This document shows positions 31,921 through 42,733 of a DNA stretch of 64,000 nucleotides, in pieces. Each line of letters opens with the position of its first letter. Position 1 is the first letter of the stretch. The DNA is from Candidatus Sabulitectum silens (GTDB lineage Bacteria > Fermentibacterota > Fermentibacteria > Fermentibacterales > JCC-6). The stretch is from contig MJAN01000006.1 of NCBI GenBank assembly GCA_001875255.1, positions 62,001 through 126,000 on the forward strand, in the 5' to 3' direction. Below the pieces are notes generated by a model, which was not told where the DNA came from, searched no databases, and worked only from the letters and a program-made list of their open reading frames with translations. The position numbers and the translations under genes are program-made.

Positions 31921-32454
31921 TTAATTCTTCCTGCGTGCGATTCCCAGGATAAGCCCCAGCACCAGCGACCAGGCGGCGGCCAGACCGACCTGCACATCGT
32001 GGTTCTGTATGCTGAATGTCAGTGTGTGGGCCGGGATCCAGAACCATATCAGGGTCTTGATGGCGGCATCCATTCCCCGGTAACCCTTCGTTCCCAGTAG
32101 AAGGTTGTCCTCCCAGCGATGAAAGAGCATCATCTGCGGGCCGAAGAGGACATTCGTCAGGGTGCTTTTCAGGAAGGCGAACAGAAGAACGCTGCCTGAG
32201 GATATTCCAAGTATCTCATAGACATACAGTGTGAAGCCCTGCATTCCCGCGAAACCTATCTTTATTATCACACCCAGGATTCCCCAGCCCAGGGATTTTT
32301 TCAGGAACTGAAAAACGTTATAGCTAATCCTTTTGCCGGTAACCGCCGAGGCGATGCCGTCCCCTGCCATTCCCAGGACTGCGAACTGAATGAACGCCGC
32401 CTGGAAGGGATACTCTCCAACGGTTCTCACGTACCAGTCAAAAATTTCCTTCAT
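31921..32454 (-). CDS. Multi-pass membrane protein resembling Mpv17/PMP22
   Basis: 177 residues with four hydrophobic stretches. The C-terminal half (WFWIPAHTLTFSI, then a long hydrophobic helix WSLVLGLILGIARRK) and the early GMAGDGIASAV follow the layout of Mpv17/PMP22-type proteins, mostly known from eukaryotic organelles. The match is by eye and moderate. Its start overlaps the batD stop (ATGA), so it is part of the Bat operon transcript. Intact. Confidence 0.5.
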   Translation of the reverse strand: MKEIFDWYVRTVGEYPFQAAFIQFAVLGMAGDGIASAVTGKRISYNVFQFLKKSLGWGILGVIIKIGFAGMQGFTLYVYEILGISSGSVLLFAFLKSTLTNVLFGPQMMLFHRWEDNLLLGTKGYRGMDAAIKTLIWFWIPAHTLTFSIQNHDVQVGLAAAWSLVLGLILGIARRKN

Positions 32455-34029
32455 TGATCTTCTTCCCTTTTCTCTTCCAGGTCCCGCTTCAGTTCCTCGA
32501 GGAGCTCCCCGGCGGTTTCCTTCAGTTTTCTGAACGATGGATCGGTTATCTCCCGTTCGGTAATTGATGACTCGAGATCTTTCCAGAAGCGCAGTATCCT
32601 TCTTGAGAGAAGGTTGTCGGTGTCACACCTGTCAAGGAATTCGTCGAGCTCTTCGAACCCCAGGTATTCCCTTTTTCCCGACAGAAGAAGGGAGAGTTCG
32701 TTCTCCAGCCCGGTGAGAAGCTCATCGAGGTCCCTTGCGCTGGTAACGGAACCCAGTCTTCTGTCATTCCTTTTTGCGACGATGCCAAGTACGACGGTGA
32801 GCAGGAGTACCGCAAGGCCCACCAGAAGCACACGGATCCGGGAGGGAATGCCCCTGCCATTCTCAGGTAGGAGGATCTCCCCGGGCTGCCTTGGTATCAC
32901 CGTTACATCCAGTGTGCAGGTATCCACCGGCACGGTCCTGTAGATGCCCCTTTCCCTGTCCAGCCAGACCGCGTTTTCCGTAGAAAGGATATGGATCCCG
33001 GTCTCCTCGGGCTCCAGTATGAAATCCCACCACCTCTTGTTACCTGCCCGGCCCCGGTTGGCCGGGGTTATCATTGCCGGTCTGGAAACGCATATCTCAG
33101 GAGGTTCCTCCATGTAGGCCAGGCCGGGTCCCTGGCAGGTGACCCTGAAGGAAAGCTCTCCCCCCTGCCCCGGGGGACATGGCAGCCTGTCCAGGGTTAT
33201 GGAAATGCTGTCGAGAAGGGTTCCGTCCCACCCCCCCGGGGGGTCCGGGGGGGAAGGGATACACAGGCAGTATTATCGGGCTGCTTTCCACGGTCCACTC
33301 ATCCTGTTTTCCCCAGAGATTGTACTGTGTGCCTGTTATGTCAGCACTGAAAAAGGGCGCATGGAGGCTGCCCGCAGCGGCTGGTGTCATCTCCACCACC
33401 GCAAGTCTGCTCCGGTTGGCGTTCCTGCCCTTCCCCGCGGATTCCCAGTTGCTGTCGGGAATGGTCTCTACATCCCTTATCACACCCAGTTCAGGCGCGT
33501 TCCACCAGTAGCTTACGTTCTCTACGGGAACAGAGGCATAAACGTAGTAATCCAGTGTCAGCCTGGTTCCCGGGTAGATCCTTCCTCCGGGGTCACGGAG
33601 CTCTCCCTCCAGCCAGACGGGCTGGTCCTGACCGGCCCCTGCCCCGTCCTCAACGGCGGGGGGGGGTCCGGTGACCATCACCGATATTTCTTCGGTGGTG
33701 TAGGAGCCGTAACCGCCGATGTTGAGGGTAAAGGACTGTACTGTCTGAAGGCCGGGGGCAGAAGCCGTGTAGTTGATCTGGTATTCCACTGTCTGGCTCA
33801 GCTGTCTTCCCGTTGGTGTGGTGATCGAGGAAACCCTGGATGAGGTGAAGCTTCCTCGAAAACTGAGCCCGTCGGTGGAATTAATTCGACCTGATGTAAT
33901 CCCGGTGCATCCCGGTTCAGAGCATGTTACGGTAATGGTGAAGGTTTCACCAAGGGTAAGGGAGTCAGGGTAGTCAAGGGTATAGGGTTCAGCGGTTCCC
34001 AGAAGCAGATAAAGAAGGAATCCTACCAA
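32451..34029 (-). CDS. batD: BatD-like protein (frameshifted)
   Basis: Large periplasmic protein of the Bat (aerotolerance) operon. N-terminal signal, then several Ig-like beta domains (LDYPDSLTLGETFTITVTC, WLEGELRDPGGRIYPGTRLT), a transmembrane helix near residue 385 (IRVLLVGLAVLLLTVVLGIV) and a charged helical cytoplasmic tail ending LEEKREEDQ. The TTG start overlaps batC by 7 bp. The break is in the C7G6 stretch near 33235. About 526 residues, typical of the family. Confidence 0.78.
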
Positions 34030-34748
34030 TTTGGAGCTCCGATGGGACCGCCCTCAGCTGCGGAAGCGGTATCAGCTTCAGCCTCCTCCACCATGTCAAG
34101 TATCATTTCGGCAATGTCCGGCGTCATCTCCGGCTGGGAGGGAGGCGGGGGCAGCTCTTCCTCCGGGGAGTCCTCCGGCTCCTCCTGATCCTCCTGGTCC
34201 TCCGGCTCCTCCTGATCCTCCTGGTCTTCCTGATCCTCCTGGTCTTCCTGATCCTCCTGATCTTCCTGATCCTCTTGATCTTCCGGTTCTTCCTGGTCCT
34301 GTTCAGGGGGGGGCTCGTTCTGCTGAAGCCACTTCAGCGCCACCTCCCAGTTCTGAACCATTCGCATGGAAGCGGTTCCCGAGGTGATCCCTGGCAGAAG
34401 CATATCCACCACACCGGTTACTCCGGCGTAATCCCCTGTGGCCATGGCGTTTCCCAGCCTTGCCGAGGAGGAGGCCTCAAGAAGGGTGTCCGCTCCTGGC
34501 CGGTCTTCTTCGGGAAGATCGGTGAAGATGCTGTCGGCGATGGCGAAGCTCCCGGATATCATTGATGTCACCCCGTGGTTGTAGATGGCACGGGTGTTGC
34601 CGGGCATCCTGAGATAGATTTCCTCAAGTATCTCCGCAGCCTCCTGGAGGCGGTTGTCCCCGGCAAGCTCCGAAGCTTCAAGATAGAGATCCAGAAGGGG
34701 AACCCGTGGCTGGGAGGAAAGGACCAGGGCAAGGATAAGGTGGATCAT
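34023..34748 (-). CDS. batC: BatC-like TPR protein with Glu-Asp-Gln repeats
   Basis: A signal sequence, then a TPR-like helical domain (ASELAGDNRLQEAAEILEEI, RAIYNHGVTSMISGSFAIAD) and from about residue 150 a long low-complexity stretch of the three-residue unit Glu-Asp-Gln (ten or more copies, roughly 34,180-34,310), then a short conserved tail PDIAEMILDMVEEAE. Bat operons often encode TPR proteins with such Gln/Asp-rich linkers. TGATG coupling to batB. Intact. Confidence 0.75.
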   Translation of the reverse strand: MIHLILALVLSSQPRVPLLDLYLEASELAGDNRLQEAAEILEEIYLRMPGNTRAIYNHGVTSMISGSFAIADSIFTDLPEEDRPGADTLLEASSSARLGNAMATGDYAGVTGVVDMLLPGITSGTASMRMVQNWEVALKWLQQNEPPPEQDQEEPEDQEDQEDQEDQEDQEDQEDQEDQEEPEDQEDQEEPEDSPEEELPPPPSQPEMTPDIAEMILDMVEEAEADTASAAEGGPIGAPNW

Positions 34749-35724
34749 CAGGAGCCCCGCCTTTCCAGAAGGAGGGCAATGAGTACCAGGGCGATCCCAG
34801 CGGCCAGGAAGATCTGATACCTTCTTGCCCCGGTGGCCCCGGCTATGTCAGCGTCGGCCTCCGCAGAACTCCGCCTGAGGAGTTCACTGAGGGGCATGGA
34901 GAGGTCTCCCGCCTCGGATATCCGTGTATAGAAGCCGCCTGTTTCCTCAGCCAGGGTTCTCAGCCATTCCTCTTCAAGGGCTGTCCTTACGGTGTCACCC
35001 TGCCAAACCAGGGGGCCGTTGTCCCCGGGTACCGTTACAGGGGAATCCCCCCCGGTGCCCACGGTTACCAGGGCGATATTCCTGTCAGTGGCCTCCTGGA
35101 CAGCCCTTGAGAGGGTGTGATCATGAAAGCCGCCGTCGGAGAAGATCAGCCCCACCTGGCCCTCTAGCTCCATATCTGGAAGGGCGGTAACCATTACATC
35201 CACCAGGTTGCTCATTGTGGTTCCCATGGGAAGTGCGGTCTCGTCACCGGGTGCCGAGGGGATCCTGTCAAGCAGGAAACCGGAATCCATGGTTATGGGA
35301 ACCGCCAGCCTTGCCCTGCCGCTGAAGAGCACCAGGCTGAACCTGGTGTCCGGCATTGCCTCGATGAGCCTTTTGATCTCCATGGAGGCCCTTCCAAGCC
35401 GTGTGGGTGATTCGTCGTCGCACCACATGGACCTGGATACATCAAGGGCGATCACCACATTCTGCCCGCCCCGGGGAATGTAGGCCTCTGAAACACCCCA
35501 TACCGGACCGGCAAGGGCAAGGGCGAAGAGCATTATAGATATGGAGAGGAGTATCCTTGAGGTCATGTGGCCGGCGGGGGGGCTATTCCCACCTTCTGCC
35601 AGAGAACCGGTCTGACGAACCTTCGCAGTCTTTTCTCGTCCTCGGCCAGCCATTTTACCCGCAGCCACCAGTAAAGAGGGGCGGCCAGGGCAATGAGTAT
35701 GGCCCAGGGGCGCTGAAACTCCAT
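34748..35724 (-). CDS. batB: BatB-like von Willebrand A protein (frameshifted near start)
   Basis: Begins MEFQRPWAILIALAAPLYWW (first membrane helix) in one frame; a C7 run near 35580 shifts into the frame with RILLSISIMLFALALAGPVW (second helix) and the vWA domain: MIDAS motif LDVSRSMWCDD, MGTTMSNLV and IFSDGGFHDH. The last helix is YQIFLAAGIALVLIALLL. Membrane-anchored periplasmic metal-dependent adhesion domain. Starts on the batA stop as TGATG. Confidence 0.82.
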
Positions 35725-36667
35725 CAGTTACCCCTCCCGTGATCCTGAAGACCCGCCAGCGGCAGAACTCCCCCACAAGAAGAAGGATCAGTCCGGCGAT
35801 GAGCCAGCCGAGATAGTGGTCCCTGTAAACGAAGAGACCGGAATCGGGAAGCACCGATGCCTCCAGCTGATCGATCTCGGCATAGACCTCCTCGAGGTCT
35901 TCCGTGCTGTATACGTTGAAGAGCCTTCCGTTGTTCAGTGAGGCAATATCCGCCAGGGTCTGCCTGTCAACTTCGTATCCGCTGTTCTCCCGTCCCATGG
36001 CAACGGTGTACACCGCTATGCTGTCTCCATGAAGGGTGTTCACCGCCCTGGCCACGGTGATGGGATCCACCACCCCGGCGGTTTCCACGCCGTCTGAGAG
36101 AAGCACTATCACCCTTCTGTCGGTACTTGAAGAGCCCAGGCCCCTGGCGGCGGTGGCCAGACCGGAGCCTATGGCGGTGCCGTCGGTGAGGAAGCCCAGG
36201 TCGGCGCTGGAGACGAACCTTTCAAGGGTTTCGTGGTCGAATGTGGGCGGGCAGATCGTGATTGGTTCAGCGGCATAGAGGACCAGCCCTATCCTGTCGT
36301 TGGGTCTGTCGGCGATGAAATCCAGGGCGGCTTCCTTTGCCGCCTCGAGACGGTTAGGTCTGTAGTCCTCGGCCAGCATGCTGGTGGACACATCCAGGGC
36401 GAGGACGATGTCCACACCCTCCCCGGAGTCGGGAAGCCTTTCAAAGCCGGTCTGGGGCCTTGCCAGGGCAATCAGGAGAAACAGCAGCCCTGTCCATGGA
36501 AGGAAACGGGTAAAGAATACCCCCGAAGTGGAAGGGGGTGTGCCACGGAAGGGGCCGGTGAACATGGCTCCCCCCTTCCCGCCCTTCCGAGTACGGCTGA
36601 TCAGCCAGGCGGTCAACAGGATCACCGGGAAAATGAAGAGGGCGGGATAAAAGGCAAACCTGATCAT
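35724..36667 (-). CDS. batA: BatA-like von Willebrand A protein
   Basis: Layout: two N-terminal membrane helices, vWA domain with MIDAS LDVSTSMLAEDY, TDGTAIGSGLATA and LLSDGVETAG, and a C-terminal helix YLGWLIAGLILLLVGEF. The start MIRFAFYP is chosen for the ATGA overlap with the upstream stop; a start three codons earlier is possible. The last residues before the stop appear to need one base in GGGG near 35735. It pairs with BatB, as in Bacteroidetes. Confidence 0.85.
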
Positions 36668-37501
36668 CTCGTCCATTCCCTCCGCAGTCTTGCCAGCTTC
36701 CTTATGTGGTCCGCCGCCCTGTCCGGTGAACTGCCCCAGTCGGCGTAGAGCTGAAGTATTATCTCCCTCTGAATGGGCGTGCCCTCCTCAAGGAACTTCC
36801 TGCCCTCCCGGGTACCCGCGAGCTGTCTGGCGATCTGATTCAGTGTCAGGGCGGGGTTCAGTATTGCGAACCTGCTGGCAATGGTTGTTCTGTACTGCCC
36901 TTCGATCTCCCCGAAGAGTTCCGGCCAGCGCCGGTGTATGAAGGCCTCGGACTCAAGCAGGGCAAGGGCTTCCGCCTCGGCCCTCTTTCCCCCGGCAGCC
37001 GATGGAGGTCTTCCACTGCCGGGGCGGGGACCTGCCCTTTGCGTCTTCGATGAATGACATAGGCTGCTATGGCCGCCAGAAGAACACCGGCGGAAACCGG
37101 AAGCCATGGGAACCCTGGAGCCCTCTGCCAGAGAAGCCAGAAGGAGAGGTTCCTGGCGTAGTCTTCCGGGAGGCCCGGGGGTATGTCCATGAAACAGGGG
37201 TAAACCGGGAAGGAAGGAGACATCAGGGTGTCCGGGAAGTTCGGCGCAACGATCACCACCGGTGGCTGGAAGAGCAGTGTGTCGCCGTTCTCCTTCCAGC
37301 CTGAACCGGGGAAGGTCAAGGGTGTCCGACAGCACCAGGGAACGATGGTGAAAACACCCCCACGCCGTCAAGCACCGCATATGTGGAATCACCGGGAAGG
37401 GATCCCGTCTGGAATCCATCGGGTATCCGGTAATCCACGATCCCCGGAACACCGGAATTGATCTCAACTGATGCCAGGAGCAATAGCAGGAACAGCTGCA
37501 T
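36664..37501 (-). CDS. Bat-operon membrane protein, DUF4381/BatD-N-like (frameshifted)
   Basis: A signal sequence (LFLLLLLASVEI), a periplasmic beta domain with LLFQPPVVIVAPNFP, one transmembrane helix (LPVSAGVLLAAIAAYVI), then a basic RRRK turn and a cytoplasmic helical tail (FGEIEGQYRTTIASRF onward). Position between DUF58 and BatA is where DUF4381-type genes sit in MoxR operons. At least two breaks, near 37335 and 37010. Function unknown beyond Bat association. Confidence 0.65.
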
Positions 37502-38387
37502 CAGTGGGATCGCCTCCTTTTTCGCAGGTTGAAGAATCGTCTCAGGGGAAGCATAAGGTCGTCGGTGGTGGAAATACTTACCACATCAAGCCTCGCCCTT
37601 CGGCACAGGGCTTCCCTGGCCGCGGCTCTTTCGTGAACCTTTGCGGTGAATGACCTCTGCCAGCCTGGACTGGAGGTGTTGACCACCGATTCGTTGCCGG
37701 TCTCAGGGTCCCGGAAGCGGATCCTGCCCACATCCGGCACCCGTATCTCCCTGGGGTCGAAAACATGGATACCCACCATGTCGTGTTTGCGGGAAAAGAC
37801 CTTGAGCTGCTTTTCACACCTCGAACTGAACCTGAAATCGCTTACCAGGAAGATCAGGGCCCGTTTCTTCAGTACCCTGCCCAGGAAGGTAAGGGCCTTC
37901 TCTATGTCTGCCTGTTCCTGGTGGTCGGATGCCTCCAGGACCTTCTGTATTATGGAAAGGGAATGGGGTCTGCCCTTGTCCGGAGGCATATAGTCATACA
38001 CCTTGTCCCCGAAGGTGAGAAGGCCGGTGCGGTCGCCGCTTCTGGCTGCGGAAAGGGCGATCACCGCCGCCGTTTCCGCCACGCGATCCGCCTTGGTGAT
38101 GTTCACCGAACCGAAGTTAAGGCTTCCGGAGACATCCACCAGCAGCATTACCTGAAGTTCCCGTTCTTCGGCGAGTATCTTTACGAAAGGGTCATTGCCC
38201 GGGCTGTTACGTTCCAGTCGATCAGCCTGGGATCATCTCCCTCCACATAGGGTCTGTAATCGCAGAATTCCATCCCCTGTCCACGGAAGACCGACCTGTA
38301 GTCGCCTCCCATCAGCTGATCCACCAGCTTTCTGGTATGAATCTCTATTCTCTGTACCCGTCTGAACAGGCTGTGTGCGGTTTCCAT
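37501..38387 (-). CDS. DUF58 domain protein of the MoxR operon (frameshifted)
   Basis: DUF58 signature YVEGDDPRLIDWNVTARA near residue 47, followed by a vWA-like fold with LLVDVSGSLNFGS and LIFLVSDFR. These proteins partner MoxR ATPases, perhaps presenting clients. The break near 38185 is immediately after ARAMT. Its stop overlaps the next start as TGATG. Confidence 0.88.
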
Positions 38388-38390
38388 GGG

Positions 38391-39387
<997 letters not shown>

Positions 39388-39388
<1 letters not shown>

Positions 39389-40736
39389 TACATTTCCTCC
39401 CGGGCTCTGTTCAGTATTTTCCTTATCAGTTTTTCATACTCCTGAAGCTTCTCCCTTGTTCCAGCTTCGAAACGCATTACCAGTACCGGCTGGGTGTTTG
39501 AAGGGCGAAGTAGCCCCCAGCCATCCTCGAACTCCACCCTGACGCCATCGATATCGTTCACCCTGTAGTTCTCCCCTTCCAGTATGGCCCTGGCCTTCTC
39601 CACAAGGGAGAACTTCAGGGAATCGGGACAGTCCTCCCTGATCTCCGGGGTGGAGTACAGCCGGGGAAGGCTTGCGGTGAGGGAGGAAACTGGACCATTG
39701 GCATTTTCAGCCGCCTCAAGGAACCTCAGAGCCGCGTAAAGGGCGTCGTCGTAACCGTAGTATCTGTCCCTGAAAAGATGTGGCCGCTCATCTCCCCGGC
39801 GAGAAGGGCATTCTCCCTGGCCATCCCCTCCTTGATTATTGAGTGTCCCGTTGGAAGCATGATGGGTCTTCCGCCCAGCTCCCTGACCCTGGAGAAGAAT
39901 ACCGAAGATGCTTTCACCTCGCTGATGATCGCAGCGCCGGGGTTGTTCCTCAGGACATCCTCGGCGAGAACGCAGAGTATCCTGTCCCCGAATATAACCT
40001 CACCCCCCTCGTCAACTATCCCCAGCCTGTCAGCGTCGCCGTCGAAGGCGATGCCGAGGCTGCACTTCTCCCGGATCACCGTGTTCCTGAGGTCAACAAG
40101 GTTATCCATCACAGTGGGATCGGGGTGGTGATTGGGAAAGCTGCCGTCTGCCTGGCAGTACAGGGGAACCACCCTGTGGCCCAGCTCTTCAAGTATCCTT
40201 ACCGCGGATTCCCCCCCGGTGCCGTTCCCGGCATCGATGGCGATCTTCATGGATACCGGGAAGGAGAATTCAGAACGCAGCCTGTCAAGGTAGTTTTCCT
40301 TAACGGAGACCTTTACCGTTTCAGGGGTGGCCAGGGGAATGTCCCCGGTTCTCTGCATGGCATCCCGTATTTCGATGATGTCTTCGCCCCAGAGTGTGTG
40401 AAGCCCCTTCATCATCTTGAATCCATTGAACTCAGGTGGATTATGGCTTCCCGTTATCATTACGGTTACATCCGGCCGGAGGGTGTGGGCGGCGAAGTAG
40501 GTCATGGGAGTGGTTTGCACTCCCAGGTCGATCACGGCGGATCCGGCGTGTGCGGCGCCGGCGGCAAGGGCTTTCATCAGGCGGGTTCCCGATGGGCGGC
40601 AGTCCCGCCCTATGGCAATGCGCCCTCCGGGGGCCATGGTGCCCAGCACGAACCCCAGTCTGGCGGTGGTGCCGTCGTCGAGTTCCTCCCGGGCAACACC
40701 CCTTATATCGTATTTTCTGAAGATATCCGCGTTCAT
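39388..40736 (-). CDS. Phosphomannomutase/phosphoglucomutase (frameshifted)
   Basis: Alpha-D-phosphohexomutase: catalytic-serine loop [13 protein letters not shown], metal loop DGDADRLG, sugar loop in GEMSGHIF, and the phosphate-binding end [15 protein letters not shown]. Supplies sugar-1-phosphates for glycan synthesis. The start [13 protein letters not shown] has GGGAGAACAGGA before it. The break near 39778 joins SGHIF to [10 protein letters not shown]. Sits between moxR and the kinase-like gene. Confidence 0.92.
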
Positions 40737-40761
40737 TCCTGTTCTCCCGCCTTTGGCAGGA

Positions 40762-41511
40762 TCAGTGTGATCCGGCCTCATTATTGTCCTCGCTTACCCA
40801 GCCACCGTGTGCCGAGGCGATCAGCCTGCTCAGACCGGTCCCCAACAGGTTTTCCTCGTTCTGACGCGTATCTGTGCCGAAGCCATTGGAGGACCAGCTT
40901 ATTTCCAGCTCAATGTTCCTTGATTCTCTGAGTTCCATGGATATGACGGCGCTTTCACCGGCCCTCCTGAGTGTTTCACGAAGAAGGGAGTTCACCGCCT
41001 CGGAGAGCTGATTCCTGCTTCCGGTGCAGCTCACCGGCCCGCAGATATTCACCGAAACGGAAACCATCATCCCGGAAGCGGCCTCGGAGATGTTCATGGC
41101 CGCCTCGGCTACTATGTCGTCGAGCTGGATCCTTTCAATTGACCGTGAGGGATCTTCCCCCTCATCTTTGGAGATCTCCTCGAAGACGGTTAGTATCCTG
41201 GTCAGGGCGTGGACCTCCTCCGCCAGTCTTGAAAGGTCCCTGAGAACATCCGGGGGAAGATTGGGGTTTTCCCTGCCGAGTTTTTCCGAGGTTGTCTCGA
41301 TGGCCCTGAGGGGCTCTGAAAGCACATCACCGATCCTTCCCAGGAAGCGAGATTTCAGCATTTCCAGTGAGTTCAGTTCCCTTCCGGCATCGGAGAGGAG
41401 CTTCTCCAGGGTCTTCATCCTTTTGTTCTTCTGCAGCATCCGCATGTGAAGGATCCCGGCGGAAATGAGGAAAAGGGTCAGGAAAGCCGCGGCAACCTGT
41501 ATAGATATCAA
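40762..41511 (-). CDS. Histidine-kinase-like membrane protein lacking the phospho-histidine
   Basis: An N-terminal transmembrane helix, a short coiled coil and a DHp-like helix pair: KSRFLGRIGDVLSEPLRAIE aligns with the H-box, yet the residue expected to be His is not present. The C-terminal ATPase-like part is reduced: a G2-like GTGLSRLIASAHGG is visible but clear N and G1 boxes are not. 249 residues, intact. It could be a pseudokinase scaffold. The TTG start overlaps the upstream stop. Confidence 0.6.
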   Translation of the reverse strand: MISIQVAAAFLTLFLISAGILHMRMLQKNKRMKTLEKLLSDAGRELNSLEMLKSRFLGRIGDVLSEPLRAIETTSEKLGRENPNLPPDVLRDLSRLAEEVHALTRILTVFEEISKDEGEDPSRSIERIQLDDIVAEAAMNISEAASGMMVSVSVNICGPVSCTGSRNQLSEAVNSLLRETLRRAGESAVISMELRESRNIELEISWSSNGFGTDTRQNEENLLGTGLSRLIASAHGGWVSEDNNEAGSH

Positions 41512-42733
41512 ATCAGCTCTCCCAGGTGTTCCGGGACCACGACCCCCATGCGAAGTTCCAGGCTTATATCCTCCGGGGTAAGGTCATCCAGGGTCCGGCC
41601 CATGTGGTTGAACATGGACGGGGGCAGGAAAACCGGTTCCTCCGCCCGGGGGTTCGACCTGACACTTCTAATTACGTCACCCGCCGGGAGAAGACCTGTA
41701 ACCCCCACATCCGGCCCCATGAGCCGGTTCTCTACCGGGATCACCAGGTAAGCTGAATCCCGAAGGATGCTTTCCACGAAGGGGCGGGCAAGGATCCCAG
41801 TGACCACCGTGCCCCTTCCCCGGAAATCCCTGCCGACGCAGCGAAGGGCCTGGGATGCCAGAAGACCTATTCCGTTTGCCTGGAGGGTACATTCATCGTA
41901 ATGCTCCGCCGGCGGAAGTTCTTCATAGGCCATGAGGTAGTATTCATCCGCCGCGTACACCCATGGATATCCCCTTTCCGCAAGGGCTTCCTTTGCCATG
42001 AACCTATGAGTGACAGCGTTCTGACCGCCTCTTCGGTGGAGTGTCTTCTCAGGCTGGTCAGCCCTTTCCTCCACCTGGTAAGACCTACAGGCACAACGCC
42101 GAGGTTCCTGACGCCGGGAATGGCGTAGAGATCTGTAATGGTCCTGTTCAGCTCTTCTCCGTGGTTCCAGCCAGGAACCTCCACCACCTGGGTTTGAATG
42201 TCAGTGCCATTGTCGTCCAGCTGTCGAAGCAGTGGCAGGATGGGCATGGGACCCCTCCGTCCCAGCATTTTTCCCCGGAGTGCCGGGTTGGTTGTGTGAA
42301 CGGATACATGGATGCTGTTGAATCCCCGTTCAACCGCCTCGGAAGCCTGGCTTTCCGTGAGGGTCACATACGTGCCGTGAATGAAAGAGTACCTTATGTC
42401 ATCGTCCTTCACCATGAGGGAGTCCCTTAGCCCGGGGGGCTGCTGGTCTATGAAGCAGAAGATGCATCTGTTCCCGCATGAGGCTGCCCTTGAACCGTCA
42501 AGGGTTATCCCCCAGCCGGTACCCGGGCGTCTGCGGAGGGAAAAATGCCTTTTCGAAAGGCCCCTTTTAACGGAAAGGTGAAGGATGCCGGCGGAGGAAC
42601 AGTAAAGGAGATCCACCCAGTCATTAACCGGCTGGCCATTGCAGGAGATTATGATATCGCCTTTTTTTATACCCGCCCGGGATGCCGGTGAGGGTTGAAT
42701 GACACCGGCCACGGATGAACCACTGGGAAACAT
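41508..42733 (-). CDS. PDZ-radical SAM DUF512 protein (frameshifted)
   Basis: PDZ domain (ASRAGIKKGDIIISCNGQPV), then a radical-SAM cluster GNRCIFCFIDQQPPGLR (C-x3-C-x2-C) and the DUF512 domain with MVKDDDIRYSFIHGTYVTLT. Family members are soluble Fe-S proteins of unknown function, widespread in anaerobes and often beside ribosome-assembly genes. Break near 42020. The ATG directly follows the TAG of the upstream gene. Confidence 0.88.

Noticed and set aside
39843-40931. Long plus-strand open frame of about 360 codons
   Set aside because: It lies antisense to the phosphohexomutase, whose motifs are unmistakable; the antisense frame is low-complexity and has no recognisable domain.
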